In this document: positions 1 to 8,545 of the stretch, piece by piece
Layout: the number at the start of each line of letters is the position of its first letter
Position numbering within the stretch: the stretch's first letter is position 1
Assembly: GCA_905216095.1 (NCBI GenBank)
Contig: CAJMSQ010000019.1
Span: forward strand, 1 to 40,187
Direction of reading: 5' to 3'
Length of the DNA: 40,187 nt
Origin: an uncultured bacterium
Lineage (GTDB): Bacteria; Bacteroidota; Bacteroidia; Bacteroidales; Bacteroidaceae
Program-made: the position numbers and the translations under genes
The notes under the pieces: generated by a model
What the model saw: the letters and a program-made list of their open reading frames with translations, nothing else
What the model was told of the DNA's origin: nothing
The model's database searches: none

Positions 1-1
1 C

Positions 2-1234
2 ATCTGGCATAACAACGTGGACGGGCCTTGGCGCGTGGACTATCACAACAACATCAATCTCCAGATGAACTACTGGCCGGCACTGCCTGCGGGGCTGGCC
101 GAATGCGCCGAGCCGCTGACGGACTTCATCCGCCTGCTCGAACAGCCCGGACGCCGTACCGCCAAGGCCTACTGGGGCGCACGGGGATGGGCGGCCGGCA
201 TCTCGGCCAACATCTTCGGCTTCACCGCGCCCCTCGAAGGGCAGGACATGGGCTGGAACTATAACCCGATGGCGGCTTCATGGCTGGCCACGCACCTGTG
301 GGAGTATTACGACTTCACGCGCGACAGGGATTTCCTGCGCCACACGGCTTATCCGCTCATCAAGGGCTGCGCGGAGTTCACCGAAGACTTTCTCTGGCAC
401 AAGCCCGACGGCACCTACACCGCCGCACCAAGCACCTCGCCCGAACACGGACCCATCGACGAAGGCACAACCTTCACCCACGCCGTCGCACGCGAGATTC
501 TCCTGCAAGCCATCGAGGCAGCCGAAGTCCTGAATACCGACACGGAGGAAGTGAAACGCTGGCGCAAGGTGCTGGACGGCATCGCGCCCTACCGCATAGG
601 CCGCTACGGGCAACTGCTCGAATGGAGCGAAGACATAGATGACCCGGACGACAAACACCGCCACGTGAACCACCTATTCGGACTGCATCCGGGACACACC
701 ATATCGCCGCTGGCCACGCCCGAACTGGCCGAAGCCGCGCGCGTCGTGCTCAACCACCGCGGCGACGGGGCGACAGGATGGAGCATGGGCTGGAAACTCA
801 ACCAGTGGGCGCGCCTGCACGACGGCAACCGCTCATACAAACTCTACGGCAACCTGCTCAAGAACGGCACAGCCGACAACCTGTGGGACATACATCCGCC
901 CTTCCAGATAGACGGTAACTTCGGCGGAACGGCAGGCGTCACCGAGATGCTCCTGCAAAGCCACGCCGACTGTCTGCACCTGCTGCCCGCCCTGCCCGAC
1001 GCATGGCCCGAAGGCAGCATCACGGGACTGCGCGCACGCGGAAACTTCGGAGTGGACCTGCACTGGGCGGACGGACGCCTTACGAAGGCGGTCATCGTCT
1101 CCGGCTCGGGCGGAAAGTGCACCGTACGCTACGGCGACGAAACCCTATCCTTCGACACCAAGCGCGGGAAACGCTACACCGTCGTCTTTTCCGAGGGAAA
1201 ACTCCGTCTGAAACAACGCTTCGTAAGTCATTGA
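2..1234 (+). CDS. GH95 family glycosidase, probable alpha-1,2-L-fucosidase (5' end outside window)
   Basis: This is the C-terminal 410 residues of a retained reading frame that enters from the left edge, so the start, any signal peptide and the N-terminal beta domain are missing. GH95 enzymes are inverting glycosidases that remove terminal alpha-1,2-linked L-fucose (some remove L-galactose) from glycans. The family's catalytic signatures are present: HNNINLQMNYWPA near residue 15 (the two catalytic Asn at about 17 and 19), TSPEHG with the Glu acid at about 148, and QIDGNFGGT with the Asp at about 304. The His two residues before the first catalytic Asn is the residue I recall being Thr in the characterised GH95 alpha-L-galactosidase, so fucosidase is the better guess. 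The gene is followed by a large palindrome that could end its transcript. Confidence 0.9.
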   Translation: MWHNNVDGPWRVDYHNNINLQMNYWPALPAGLAECAEPLTDFIRLLEQPGRRTAKAYWGARGWAAGISANIFGFTAPLEGQDMGWNYNPMAASWLATHLWEYYDFTRDRDFLRHTAYPLIKGCAEFTEDFLWHKPDGTYTAAPSTSPEHGPIDEGTTFTHAVAREILLQAIEAAEVLNTDTEEVKRWRKVLDGIAPYRIGRYGQLLEWSEDIDDPDDKHRHVNHLFGLHPGHTISPLATPELAEAARVVLNHRGDGATGWSMGWKLNQWARLHDGNRSYKLYGNLLKNGTADNLWDIHPPFQIDGNFGGTAGVTEMLLQSHADCLHLLPALPDAWPEGSITGLRARGNFGVDLHWADGRLTKAVIVSGSGGKCTVRYGDETLSFDTKRGKRYTVVFSEGKLRLKQRFVSH

Positions 1235-1246
1235 ACCACAGTATCC

Positions 1247-1341
1247 GAAACTATCATAGGGATAGTTTCAACTACAAGCCATGTAGTTCGAACTACATGG
1301 CTTGTAGTTTTTCTTACATGCACATGTAGTTTTCCGCACCT
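1247..1341. repeat. ATGTAG palindromic repeat, copy D
   Basis: Two adjacent hairpins are followed by a further pair of half-sites. The first is a 9-bp stem (1247-1255 with 1261-1269, loop ATAGG). The second is a perfect 40-bp palindrome at 1270-1309 centred on TTCGAA, followed by a T run, so it could act as an intrinsic terminator for the GH95 gene. Then comes ACATGCACATGTAG at 1316-1329, and a GCACCTG motif at 1336-1342. The first hairpin and the large palindrome recur almost base for base at 4983-5045. Nothing else was recognised between 1342 and the tRNA promoter. Confidence 0.85.
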
Positions 1342-1526
1342 GCAGAGACCGTTTCCGGCAGCCCCCTTTCCGGAGAAAAAAGAACAGGGATACGCGCCCC
1401 GGAAACGGGGTAAATCCTCAGCGCGCCGGACCGCGCAACCGCCATGCCGCATCCGGCCGGCAGCATCCGGCGACACCGGAAAAGGAACAAACCATCCGGC
1501 AAAAAGTAAAAAAGTGGTGTTCGTTC

Positions 1527-1557
1527 TTTGCCGGAATTGTAGAAATTCCTATCTTTG
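1527..1557 (+). promoter_or_regulatory. Promoter of tRNA-Met
   Basis: This is a textbook Bacteroidetes promoter: TTTG at 1527-1530, a 19-bp spacer, then TATCTTTG at 1550-1557. It lies about 30 bp before the tRNA. Confidence 0.8.
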
Positions 1558-1587
1558 CAGCGCAAACCGACAGAAAGGTCTGCGTTC

Positions 1588-1661
1588 GGACTTGTAGCTC
1601 AGTTGGTTAGAGCAACAGACTCATAATCTGGAGGTCATAGGTTCAAGCCCTATCTGGTCCA
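1588..1661 (+). tRNA. tRNA-Met (anticodon CAT)
   Basis: A full 74-nt cloverleaf can be folded. The acceptor is GGACTTG with CTGGTCC (one T-T mismatch). The D arm is GCTC/GAGC. The anticodon loop CTCATAA gives anticodon CAT. The T arm is ATAGG/CCTAT around TTCAAGC, and the discriminator is A followed by an encoded CC. It lacks the initiator features (unpaired first base, GGG/CCC anticodon stem), so elongator Met is preferred. A CAT anticodon could also be the lysidine-modified Ile tRNA. It stands alone with its own promoter and terminator. Confidence 0.93.
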
Positions 1662-1664
1662 CCG

Positions 1665-1720
1665 AACAAAACACCGCAACCCGCAGAAAGACAAATGCAG
1701 CGTTGCGGTGTTTTGTTTTT
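1665..1720 (+). terminator. Intrinsic terminator after tRNA-Met
   Basis: A perfect 16-bp stem (1665-1680 with 1702-1717, arms starting AACAAAACACCGCAAC) begins four bases after the tRNA and is followed by a T run to 1720. Confidence 0.85.
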
Positions 1721-1828
1721 TATCTACACGTCCGGACAAGTTCCATACAGGTCCGGACCGTTCACACACAGCCACTTGCGACGAAACGGCGGACAGTGCA
1801 CACCATGCCGGGAAGGACGGACGACACG

Positions 1829-4696
1829 TCAGAAGTCCAGACTGCGGCGACGCTTCTCGCGCTCGCGGCCCTCCTTGGTCTTTTTCGCATCGAAGTGATA
1901 GGTGAAGGAAAGATGGGCATAGTGATGGATGGTCTCCTGCTGCATCTCCTCACGCTCGTTGGCCGTCGCCTCACACCAGTACCACTTGTTGCGGTTCAGG
2001 ATGTCGTCCAGTTCAAGCCGCAGCAATCCCTTTCCGCGCAGCACCTTCCAATCCACGGATGCCGACCAGACGGGACGGCACTTGTTCATCGCGCTCATGG
2101 CATAGCCCCGGTAGCCACGGAGCTCGAGACCGGTGGAAAAAGTGAACTGACGCCATTTGCGGCCGGCCTCCAAGGCTACCTCGTAATCGGTCAGGCGGTC
2201 GTCATGTGCGGCCGATGATGAACTCTCGCGCCGGCGAAAGTCGTAAACACCCGACAGGGAGAGGCTGGCTTTGTCGTTCTCGAACGAGACGCGGGGCTTC
2301 CCGACAAAACGCAGGTCGTGCGAACGCTCGAGCCTGAGCCCGTCGTCGGCAGCCGTGGCGGCGAGGAAGCCGTAAGCCGTCCCCGACGACACGGAACACT
2401 CGTTGCGCAGCCGGACATAGTCGCCCGCCGCCTGCTCATAGGCCAGCGAGCCCGTCCAGGTGTTCCCGCCGCGCACGTTCGCCCAGGTCGTCGTGTAACC
2501 TCCCGTCTCCGCGTTGTAGAGATAGACGGACGAAATCGGAGACGACGTCCGCTGCCACCCGACCTTGGCCGTGAAACTGCGCTGATGCTTCACGGAGTTG
2601 CCCACCAGCTTCAACGAGGCGGCATGCACGTGACCGTCGTCCAGCAAAGGATTGCCGCGCGTCACCATCAGCGGGTCGGTGTCGTCCACATAGCCGATGG
2701 TGTTGAGCAGGTCGGCCTCGTCCGTGCGATACGACCAGTCGGCCTCGACTGCCATGCTCCGGCTGACTTTCCAGCGTGCGGTAACCGCCGGCGTCCATAT
2801 CGTCGTTCGGTCCACCACGGCGGTATCCACGACACCGCGCCTGTAAGCCAGCGCTTCGCGGGTGCGTTTCATTTCGAGCGAGGGCATCAGCGTGACGGAG
2901 CGCAGGCTGAGCGTACCCGAGAGCGTGGCGCGGTGCACGTCCTCCGTCCTGTCCCGGCGATACGAGTTGGCCGCGTCGCGCACCCCGTCGGGCAGTTCGG
3001 CGGGGATGGGGGCCGACTCGTCGTAACCGGGGAGCAGGTGCAGGAGGAAGCGGTCTTCCTTCCACAACCCGTCGGACCGCGAGAACTCATAACGGGCCTT
3101 GAGCAGCACATGCCGCCCCCACCACTTGCTGTACGCCGCATGTGCGCCGGCGGTCAGCTCGTGCCACGGCGCACGTCCCAGTTCGGTGCTCCGGTCCTCG
3201 CGACCGTCCTCGCGGAAATAGCGGATGTCGCGATGGGAAAGGGCATCGGAGCGCTCGTCGGTATGCCCCAGCGACAGGCCCGCCGACAATTCGCTCTTGT
3301 CCCTGAAATAATGGAACAGGGTGGCCCACAATTTCGTGCCGAAATGCTTCCGGCGGTCCGTTTCCCTGTACGAGGCGCGCGTGACCGGCACAACGGCCGT
3401 GCCGGAAGCATCCGCGTCATCGAAAGCCGAGTCGAGCGGGGCATCGGAACGGTCGAAAGGATTACTGTCATAGACGGCCGAACGCTCGGCCTGCAGCCGG
3501 TCGCTGCGCTCATAGCCCAAAGAGAAATTGGCACGGATGTGCGTCACGCTGTCCAGCTGCAGCCACGCCGTGGCGTCGAACGACGGATTGACGGAATGCT
3601 TGTCGGTGTGCGTGGCCGAAAGGCCGAACGTGCTGGCCGCATCGGGGAGCAGCGTCTCGCGGCTGCTCTCCTGACTGCCCCAGTCGTCGTTGTGCCCGGC
3701 CGAGGCACTGACGGCCACATAACTCTTCAACGGCTTGTCACCCTGCTTCCGCTCCCACTGACGCTTGTATCCGACGGAACCGAACAGCTGTTTGCCGTAA
3801 GGGTCCGTATTTCCCAAGCCTGTAGCATCGAAGGTTTTCATGAAATAGTTGCGGTTGATGTTTTCCCAGTTAAGGAAAGCCATGAGCGGGTCGTGGGTGG
3901 AAAGATAGTAGGTGTCGAGCCGGGCGAGATAGCCCTCGGAGGTCTGATAGGCGGCCTGCGCGTCGCCGTACCAACGGTCGAGGAAACCGGGCTTGACGGC
4001 GATGTCGAGCACATAATCCTCGCTCCCGTCATCGCGCCCCGACTGCCGTTTTTGCTCACTCCCCTTGTTGTAGGCCTTGATGCGCTCCACGGCTTCGGCA
4101 GGCAGGCGATTGACGAGCAGGGAATTGTCGGCGAACATCTCTTCGCCGTTCATGAGCACGCGCACGGGCTTGTCCATCCAGTAAAGCTTGCCGTCGCGCT
4201 GCGTGACACCGGGCAACTGCTTGATAAGGTCGTCGAGGCGCGCGCCCTCTTCGAGATAGAACGCTTCGGGATTGAACACGACGGTGTCGCCCCTCATGAC
4301 GAAGCGCTTGGCACGAGCCGTGACGACGGCAGACTTCAGAAAGACATCGGAAGGCCGCAGGGCGAGGTCGCCGAGGTCGAGGGTATCCATTGTAGGCCCG
4401 GCCATGAAACTGCGTTTCAGCGGGTAATAGCCCACCAGCCCGGCCTCGAGGCGGCAATTGTCTCCGGAAATCTGCACAGTAAAGCGTCCGAGGCTGTCCA
4501 CGCCAAAGGTGGAAAAAGCGGTGCAGTTATCATATACCCGTACGACGCGGGCCACGACCTCGGGCAGCGGCTCGCGCGTCTGCGCGTCCACGAAACGCCC
4601 CTTCACCACATCGGCCACGGCCGGCAAAAAGGCGGACAGGAAAAACAGGACAAGCGAAAGGAAAAAGCGGAACCGGAGACAGGAGATGTAATTCAT
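1829..4696 (-). CDS. Outer-membrane beta-barrel protein with carboxypeptidase-regulatory-like N-terminal domain
   Basis: A 955-residue TonB-receptor-like protein of the Bacteroidetes outer-membrane family. A signal peptide (about residues 1-28, with a hydrophobic FFLSLVLFFLSAF core) is followed by VVKGRFVDAQTREPLPEV, the start of a carboxypeptidase-regulatory-like beta-sandwich (about 30-110). A plug-like region follows (about 130-240, with LDDLIKQLPGVTQRDGKLYWMD and RVLMNGEEMFAD). The rest, about 240-930, has the alternating aromatic, charged pattern of a barrel, with a probable last strand near HLSFTYHF. The protein then runs on for about 20 mostly charged residues past the point where barrels usually stop. 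There is no adjacent SusD lipoprotein, anti-sigma factor or enzyme, so the ligand is unknown. The start at 4696 is chosen for the signal peptide and a good promoter upstream. Confidence 0.8.
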   Translation of the reverse strand: MNYISCLRFRFFLSLVLFFLSAFLPAVADVVKGRFVDAQTREPLPEVVARVVRVYDNCTAFSTFGVDSLGRFTVQISGDNCRLEAGLVGYYPLKRSFMAGPTMDTLDLGDLALRPSDVFLKSAVVTARAKRFVMRGDTVVFNPEAFYLEEGARLDDLIKQLPGVTQRDGKLYWMDKPVRVLMNGEEMFADNSLLVNRLPAEAVERIKAYNKGSEQKRQSGRDDGSEDYVLDIAVKPGFLDRWYGDAQAAYQTSEGYLARLDTYYLSTHDPLMAFLNWENINRNYFMKTFDATGLGNTDPYGKQLFGSVGYKRQWERKQGDKPLKSYVAVSASAGHNDDWGSQESSRETLLPDAASTFGLSATHTDKHSVNPSFDATAWLQLDSVTHIRANFSLGYERSDRLQAERSAVYDSNPFDRSDAPLDSAFDDADASGTAVVPVTRASYRETDRRKHFGTKLWATLFHYFRDKSELSAGLSLGHTDERSDALSHRDIRYFREDGREDRSTELGRAPWHELTAGAHAAYSKWWGRHVLLKARYEFSRSDGLWKEDRFLLHLLPGYDESAPIPAELPDGVRDAANSYRRDRTEDVHRATLSGTLSLRSVTLMPSLEMKRTREALAYRRGVVDTAVVDRTTIWTPAVTARWKVSRSMAVEADWSYRTDEADLLNTIGYVDDTDPLMVTRGNPLLDDGHVHAASLKLVGNSVKHQRSFTAKVGWQRTSSPISSVYLYNAETGGYTTTWANVRGGNTWTGSLAYEQAAGDYVRLRNECSVSSGTAYGFLAATAADDGLRLERSHDLRFVGKPRVSFENDKASLSLSGVYDFRRRESSSSAAHDDRLTDYEVALEAGRKWRQFTFSTGLELRGYRGYAMSAMNKCRPVWSASVDWKVLRGKGLLRLELDDILNRNKWYWCEATANEREEMQQETIHHYAHLSFTYHFDAKKTKEGREREKRRRSLDF

Positions 4697-4761
4697 CAGA
4701 CAATAATAAGAGACGCGCGGGTATGCCCGTGCGGGCCTGCACGTGCGCGAGGTTATGCCTG

Positions 4762-4793
4762 CAAATTTATGACTTTATAACGATAAGAACAAA
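4762..4793 (-). promoter_or_regulatory. Promoter of the outer-membrane barrel gene
   Basis: On the minus strand there is TTTG (4790-4793), a 20-bp spacer and TAAATTTG (4762-4769), about 65 bp before the start codon. Confidence 0.75.
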
Positions 4794-4810
4794 TTCGGGA
4801 GAGTAAATAC
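4793..4810 (-). promoter_or_regulatory. 18-bp box shared with the promoter at 18219-18268
   Basis: Plus-strand ATTCGGGAGAGTAAATAC abuts the -33 element. It matches ATTCGGGGGGGTAATTAC at 18251-18268 in 15 of 18 positions, at nearly the same distance from the -7 element. It is a candidate activator site; the regulator is unknown. Confidence 0.5.
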
Positions 4811-4982
4811 CTAAAAGATGTTATAGGCTAAGGAAACGCCTCTCCGCACCTTCGGCGGCCGGACGGCCATCCCCCGTTCCGGACAAGGGAGGACCGCCGC
4901 ACGGACAGTCCGGAAAGCAGCGGAAAAAGGCAGAAAAACGGGCTTTGCAACCATTTGGGAAACAATTGATTGCCACAAGCAA

Positions 4983-5094
4983 AAACTATCATAGGGATAG
5001 TTTAAACTACAAGCCATGTAGTTCGAACTACATGGCTTGTAGTTTTTCGTACATGTGCATGTAAAAAACGCACATCCTACATGTACGGAAAAAC
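4983..5094. repeat. ATGTAG palindromic repeat, copy E
   Basis: It has the same plan as copy D. An 8-bp hairpin (4983-4990 with 4996-5003) is followed by a perfect 42-bp palindrome at 5004-5045 centred on TTCGAA, a T run, then half-sites ACATGTGCATGTA and CTACATGTA up to about 5094. It lies between two divergent genes, so it is not simply a transcript end. Confidence 0.85.
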
Positions 5095-5152
5095 AGCCGC
5101 CGGTACGCGATGCTCTTCCGCCTTGTCTGCGGCAGCACATCCGCGTCACTGT

Positions 5153-5184
5153 CCAAATAAGCACATTCAAACATGCTTATTTGG
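5153..5184. repeat. Inverted repeat, 11-bp arms
   Basis: CCAAATAAGCA (5153-5163) and TGCTTATTTGG (5174-5184) are perfect reverse complements around a 10-base loop. There is no T run, so it looks more like a binding site or cruciform than a terminator. It lies inside what may be an insertion in repeat copy E. Confidence 0.6.
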
Positions 5185-5224
5185 AATTTAGAATCCATCA
5201 TGCTTACATTCAGACAATTATAAA

Positions 5225-5278
5225 GGTAAAATAAGAGAACGCACATGCTTTTCCGCACCTGTTTTTCCTTATTTTACC
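5225..5278. repeat. Inverted repeat, 11-bp arms
   Basis: GGTAAAATAAG (5225-5235) and CTTATTTTACC (5268-5278) are perfect reverse complements separated by 32 bases. The spacer contains TTTTCCGCACCTG, which also ends repeat copy D. Confidence 0.6.
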
Positions 5279-5490
5279 GGCAAAAAGCCTGCAAAAGACA
5301 CTGCAAGACGACATTAGCCGGCGCAAATGCCGCATGGAGGCGGGACTACCCTCCCGGCAGAGAAAAACAAATGCCTTCAGGCAAAGCGCAAGCGCCGGCG
5401 GCCGGTGCTGAAAAGGCGGCGGAGAGGGCGAAAAACCGGCACGCGAGTTTTTTTCTCCTTATATATAATGTGTAGGCGCGCTTTTTTTCC

Positions 5491-5498
5491 TACTTTTG
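5491..5498 (+). promoter_or_regulatory. Probable -7 element for topA
   Basis: TACTTTTG lies 32 bp before the topA start. I see no good TTTG at the expected distance upstream, so the promoter is only half supported. Confidence 0.45.
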
Positions 5499-5530
5499 CG
5501 GCTGAAAATAAAAAAGAACGTTCAGCAAGC

Positions 5531-7867
5531 ATGCAAAAGAACTTAGTCATAGTCGAGTCTCCCGCCAAAGCGAAAACCATAGAAAAGTTTCTCGGCGAAG
5601 ACTTCAAGGTGATGTCGAGCTTCGGACACATCCGCGACCTGAAGAAAAAGGACTTCGGAATCGACCTGGCCACTTTCAAACCCGAATATGAGATTTCGGC
5701 CGACAAGACAAAGGTCGTCAGCGAACTGCGCGCACGGGCCAGAAAATCGGAAGCCGTCTGGCTGGCCTCCGATGAGGACCGCGAGGGAGAAGCCATATCC
5801 TGGCACCTCGCGGAAGTATTGGAACTGGACCCGAAAGAGACACGCCGCATCGTTTTCCACGAAATCACGAAACCGGCCATACTCAAGGCCATAGCGAATC
5901 CGCGCCACATCGACCTGAACCTTGTGGACGCGCAACAGGCCCGCCGCGTGCTCGACCGTCTCGTGGGCTTCAAACTCTCGCCCGTACTCTGGCGCAAGGT
6001 ACGTCCCAGCCTCTCGGCCGGACGCGTACAGAGCGTGGCCGTACGCCTCATCGTCGAACGCGAACGTGAGATAGAGAACTTCAAGAGCGAGGCCGCCTAC
6101 CGCGTGACTGCCCTGTTCGAACTGCCGGATGCCGGCACGGAAGCCGCTGTCTTCAAGGCAGAACTCGGTACACGCTTCAAGACAAAAGCCGAGGCACGGG
6201 AATTTCTCGAAAGTTGCCGCGACGCGCGCTTCACCATAGCATCCGTGACGACGCGCCCCGCCAAGCGCACGCCCGCACCTCCGTTCACCACCTCGACACT
6301 CCAGCAGGAAGCCGCGCGCAAGTTAGGTTTCCCCGTCGCGCTGACCATGCGCGTGGCACAGGGGCTGTACGAAGCCGGTCTCATCACCTACATGCGTACC
6401 GACTCGGTGAATCTTTCGGAACTCTGTCTGCGGAGTTGCCGCGACGTCATCACCGCCCGCATGGGCGAAGCCTATCATCAGACGCGCCACTACCATACCC
6501 ACTCCAAGGGAGCGCAGGAAGCGCACGAGGCCATCAGGCCTACCGACATGAACCGCGAGGCCATTGACGGCACCCAGCAGGAAAAACGCCTTTACGACCT
6601 CATCCGCAAGCGCACCATCGCCTGCCAGATGGCCGATGCGCAGCTGGAGAAGACAACAGCCGCCATCAACGTGTCGGGACGCGGGGAACAGTTCGTCGCA
6701 TCCGGCGAGGTAGTCAAATTCGACGGCTTCCTGCGCGTCTACAAGGAGAGCCGCGAGGGCGAGAACGAGGCCGAAAGCGAAAGCCGCCTGCTGCCTCCGA
6801 TGGAAGAAGGCCGTGAAGTGCTGCGGCAGGAGGTGGCCGCGCAACAGCGGTACACGCAACAGCCGGCGCGATATACGGAAGCCTCGCTCGTACACAAGCT
6901 TGAGGAGCTGGGCATAGGACGCCCGTCCACCTATGCGCCGACCATATCCACCATACAGCAGCGCGAATACGTCGTCAAGGGCGACAAGGAGGGAACGCCG
7001 CGGCCCTACGACCTGCTGACCCTGCGCGGCGACAAACTGACGGACGAGACAAAAACCGAAAACGCCGGGGCGGAAAAAGGAAAACTCATCCCCACGGACA
7101 TAGGCCTCGTGGTGAACGACTTTCTGCTGGCCAACTTCCCCGACATCATGGACTACAACTTCACGGCCAAGGTGGAAAAAGACTTTGACGAGGTGGCCGA
7201 AGGACGAAAAGACTGGACGGAACTGATACGCTCGTTCTACGAGGACTTTGAACCCCAGGTCGAAAAAACACTGGCCGAGAAGACGGAACACAAAGTAGGT
7301 GAGCGCGAACTGGGTACGGACCCCGAAAGCGGAAAAACCGTCTCGGTCAAAATAGGCCGCTACGGGCCGATGGTACAAATAGGACAGGCGGGCGAAGAAG
7401 AGAAACCGCGCTTCGCCACCTTAGCTCCGGGACAAAGCATCGGCAGCATCACGCTCACGGAAGCCTTGGAGCTGTTCCGGTTGCCGCGCACGGTGGGCGA
7501 ATTCGAGGGAAACCCCGTCGTTGTCAGCACCGGCCGCTTCGGACCTTACGTGCAGCACAACCGGAAATTCGTCTCGCTGGCCAAAGGCGAGGACCCGATG
7601 TCCGTAAGCCTGGAACGCGCCATAGAACTCATCGAGGCAAAACGAGAAGCCGAGGCCAAAAGTCACCTGAAACAGTTCGAGGAAGAACCGGAACTCGAAG
7701 TACGCAGCGGCCGCTACGGGCCTTACATCGCCTACAAGGGCAAAAACTACAAGATACCCAAGGCACAGGCTGACAAAGCCGCCGGCCTGTCGCTGGCGGA
7801 ATGCCTGAAAATCGTAGAAGAAGAAGGCAAGAAACCGGCAAAAGCCACCCGCGCCCGCAAAAAATAA
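5531..7867 (+). CDS. topA: DNA topoisomerase I
   Basis: A 778-residue type IA topoisomerase, which relaxes negatively supercoiled DNA by passing one strand through a transient break. The Toprim domain opens with VIVESPAKAKTIEKFL (Glu9) and contains SDEDREGEAISWH (Asp81, Asp83). The catalytic tyrosine is in YMRTDS at about residue 287. The C-terminal part carries three related repeats, GRYGPMVQ, GRFGPYVQ and GRYGPYIAYKGKNYKIP, typical of the zinc-free topoisomerase C-terminal repeat found in Bacteroidetes, and ends in a Lys/Arg-rich tail. The frame is open upstream to 5327, but homology begins at MQKNLVIVES and the probable -7 element lies inside that extension, so 5531 is the start. It is first of three codirectional genes. 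Confidence 0.97.
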   Translation: MQKNLVIVESPAKAKTIEKFLGEDFKVMSSFGHIRDLKKKDFGIDLATFKPEYEISADKTKVVSELRARARKSEAVWLASDEDREGEAISWHLAEVLELDPKETRRIVFHEITKPAILKAIANPRHIDLNLVDAQQARRVLDRLVGFKLSPVLWRKVRPSLSAGRVQSVAVRLIVEREREIENFKSEAAYRVTALFELPDAGTEAAVFKAELGTRFKTKAEAREFLESCRDARFTIASVTTRPAKRTPAPPFTTSTLQQEAARKLGFPVALTMRVAQGLYEAGLITYMRTDSVNLSELCLRSCRDVITARMGEAYHQTRHYHTHSKGAQEAHEAIRPTDMNREAIDGTQQEKRLYDLIRKRTIACQMADAQLEKTTAAINVSGRGEQFVASGEVVKFDGFLRVYKESREGENEAESESRLLPPMEEGREVLRQEVAAQQRYTQQPARYTEASLVHKLEELGIGRPSTYAPTISTIQQREYVVKGDKEGTPRPYDLLTLRGDKLTDETKTENAGAEKGKLIPTDIGLVVNDFLLANFPDIMDYNFTAKVEKDFDEVAEGRKDWTELIRSFYEDFEPQVEKTLAEKTEHKVGERELGTDPESGKTVSVKIGRYGPMVQIGQAGEEEKPRFATLAPGQSIGSITLTEALELFRLPRTVGEFEGNPVVVSTGRFGPYVQHNRKFVSLAKGEDPMSVSLERAIELIEAKREAEAKSHLKQFEEEPELEVRSGRYGPYIAYKGKNYKIPKAQADKAAGLSLAECLKIVEEEGKKPAKATRARKK

Positions 7868-7951
7868 GGCCGCTGCCCGCTACCGCGGGGATAAACCGCA
7901 CCAGCGGAAGCGTAAAAGCCGCCACATCCCATTCCAACAGAAACAAGAAGC

Positions 7952-8479
7952 ATGAAATGTATCATCCTCCTCGGCTACATGTGCGCCGGAAAGACTACCG
8001 TCGGAAAAGCCCTCGGCAAGGCTCTCGGACGTACCTTCTACGACCTCGACTGGTACATTGAGGAGCGTTTTCACAAGAAAGTGCCGCAAATATTCGCCGA
8101 ACAGGGCGAAGCACACTTCCGTGACTTGGAACGGCGTATGCTCCGCGAAGTGGCGGAGTTCGAGAACATCGTGCTTTCGTGCGGCGGAGGGACGCCTTGC
8201 TTCCACAACAACATGGATTACATGAACTCCGTGGCCGAAACCTTCTATCTGAAGGCCTCCGCCGATACGCTTTGCCGCCACGTGGCCATGAGCCGCGGCG
8301 AGCGTCCCCTGCTCAAAGGCAAGTCGCCCGAAGAACTGAGGACCTTCATCACGGAACAGCTGGCAGCACGCGCACCTTTCTACGAACAGGCCGCACACAT
8401 CATCGACATCAACGTGCTGGATACGTTTGACAAGATTAATGACATCGTAAACCTTATTATTAACGAAACAGAGCGTTAG
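7952..8479 (+). CDS. aroK: Shikimate kinase
   Basis: A 175-residue cytoplasmic kinase that phosphorylates shikimate at the 3-hydroxyl, the fifth step of the route to chorismate and the aromatic amino acids. The Walker A loop GYMCAGKTTVG is at residues 8-18, DLDWYIE (shikimate-binding Asp) near 31, CGGGTPC near 76, and the RGERPLL lid near 113. The length is normal for the family. It lies 84 bp after topA and 66 bp before speA in the same direction, with no terminator in between, so co-transcription is likely. Confidence 0.95.
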   Translation: MKCIILLGYMCAGKTTVGKALGKALGRTFYDLDWYIEERFHKKVPQIFAEQGEAHFRDLERRMLREVAEFENIVLSCGGGTPCFHNNMDYMNSVAETFYLKASADTLCRHVAMSRGERPLLKGKSPEELRTFITEQLAARAPFYEQAAHIIDINVLDTFDKINDIVNLIINETER

Positions 8480-8545
8480 CACACCCGGAAACGCGTGTCC
8501 CGACACGCAGCAGACACCGGATGCCGACCGAGAAGTCTTTCGCCA

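Larger units (their letters stand above)
4697..5530. other. 834-bp divergent intergenic region between the outer-membrane protein gene and topA
   Basis: No believable small gene was found here. The region holds the promoter and 18-bp box of the leftward gene, ATGTAG repeat copy E, two separate A/T-rich inverted repeats, and a -7 element for topA, each listed separately. The stretch 4824-4975 shows nothing I recognise. Confidence 0.6.

Noticed and set aside
1247..1341. CRISPR array from repeated ATGTAG units
   Set aside because: The units are palindromic, irregularly spaced and without unique spacers of constant length, and no cas gene is in the window.
1730..1758. GTCCGGAC repeated at 1730-1737 and 1751-1758
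   Set aside because: Two short self-complementary 8-mers 21 bp apart in GC-rich DNA, without a promoter or T run. They could be chance.
2318..4780. An 820-codon open frame antisense to the outer-membrane protein gene
   Set aside because: It has an Arg/His-rich composition, no recognisable motif, and lies opposite a gene with a signal peptide and promoter.
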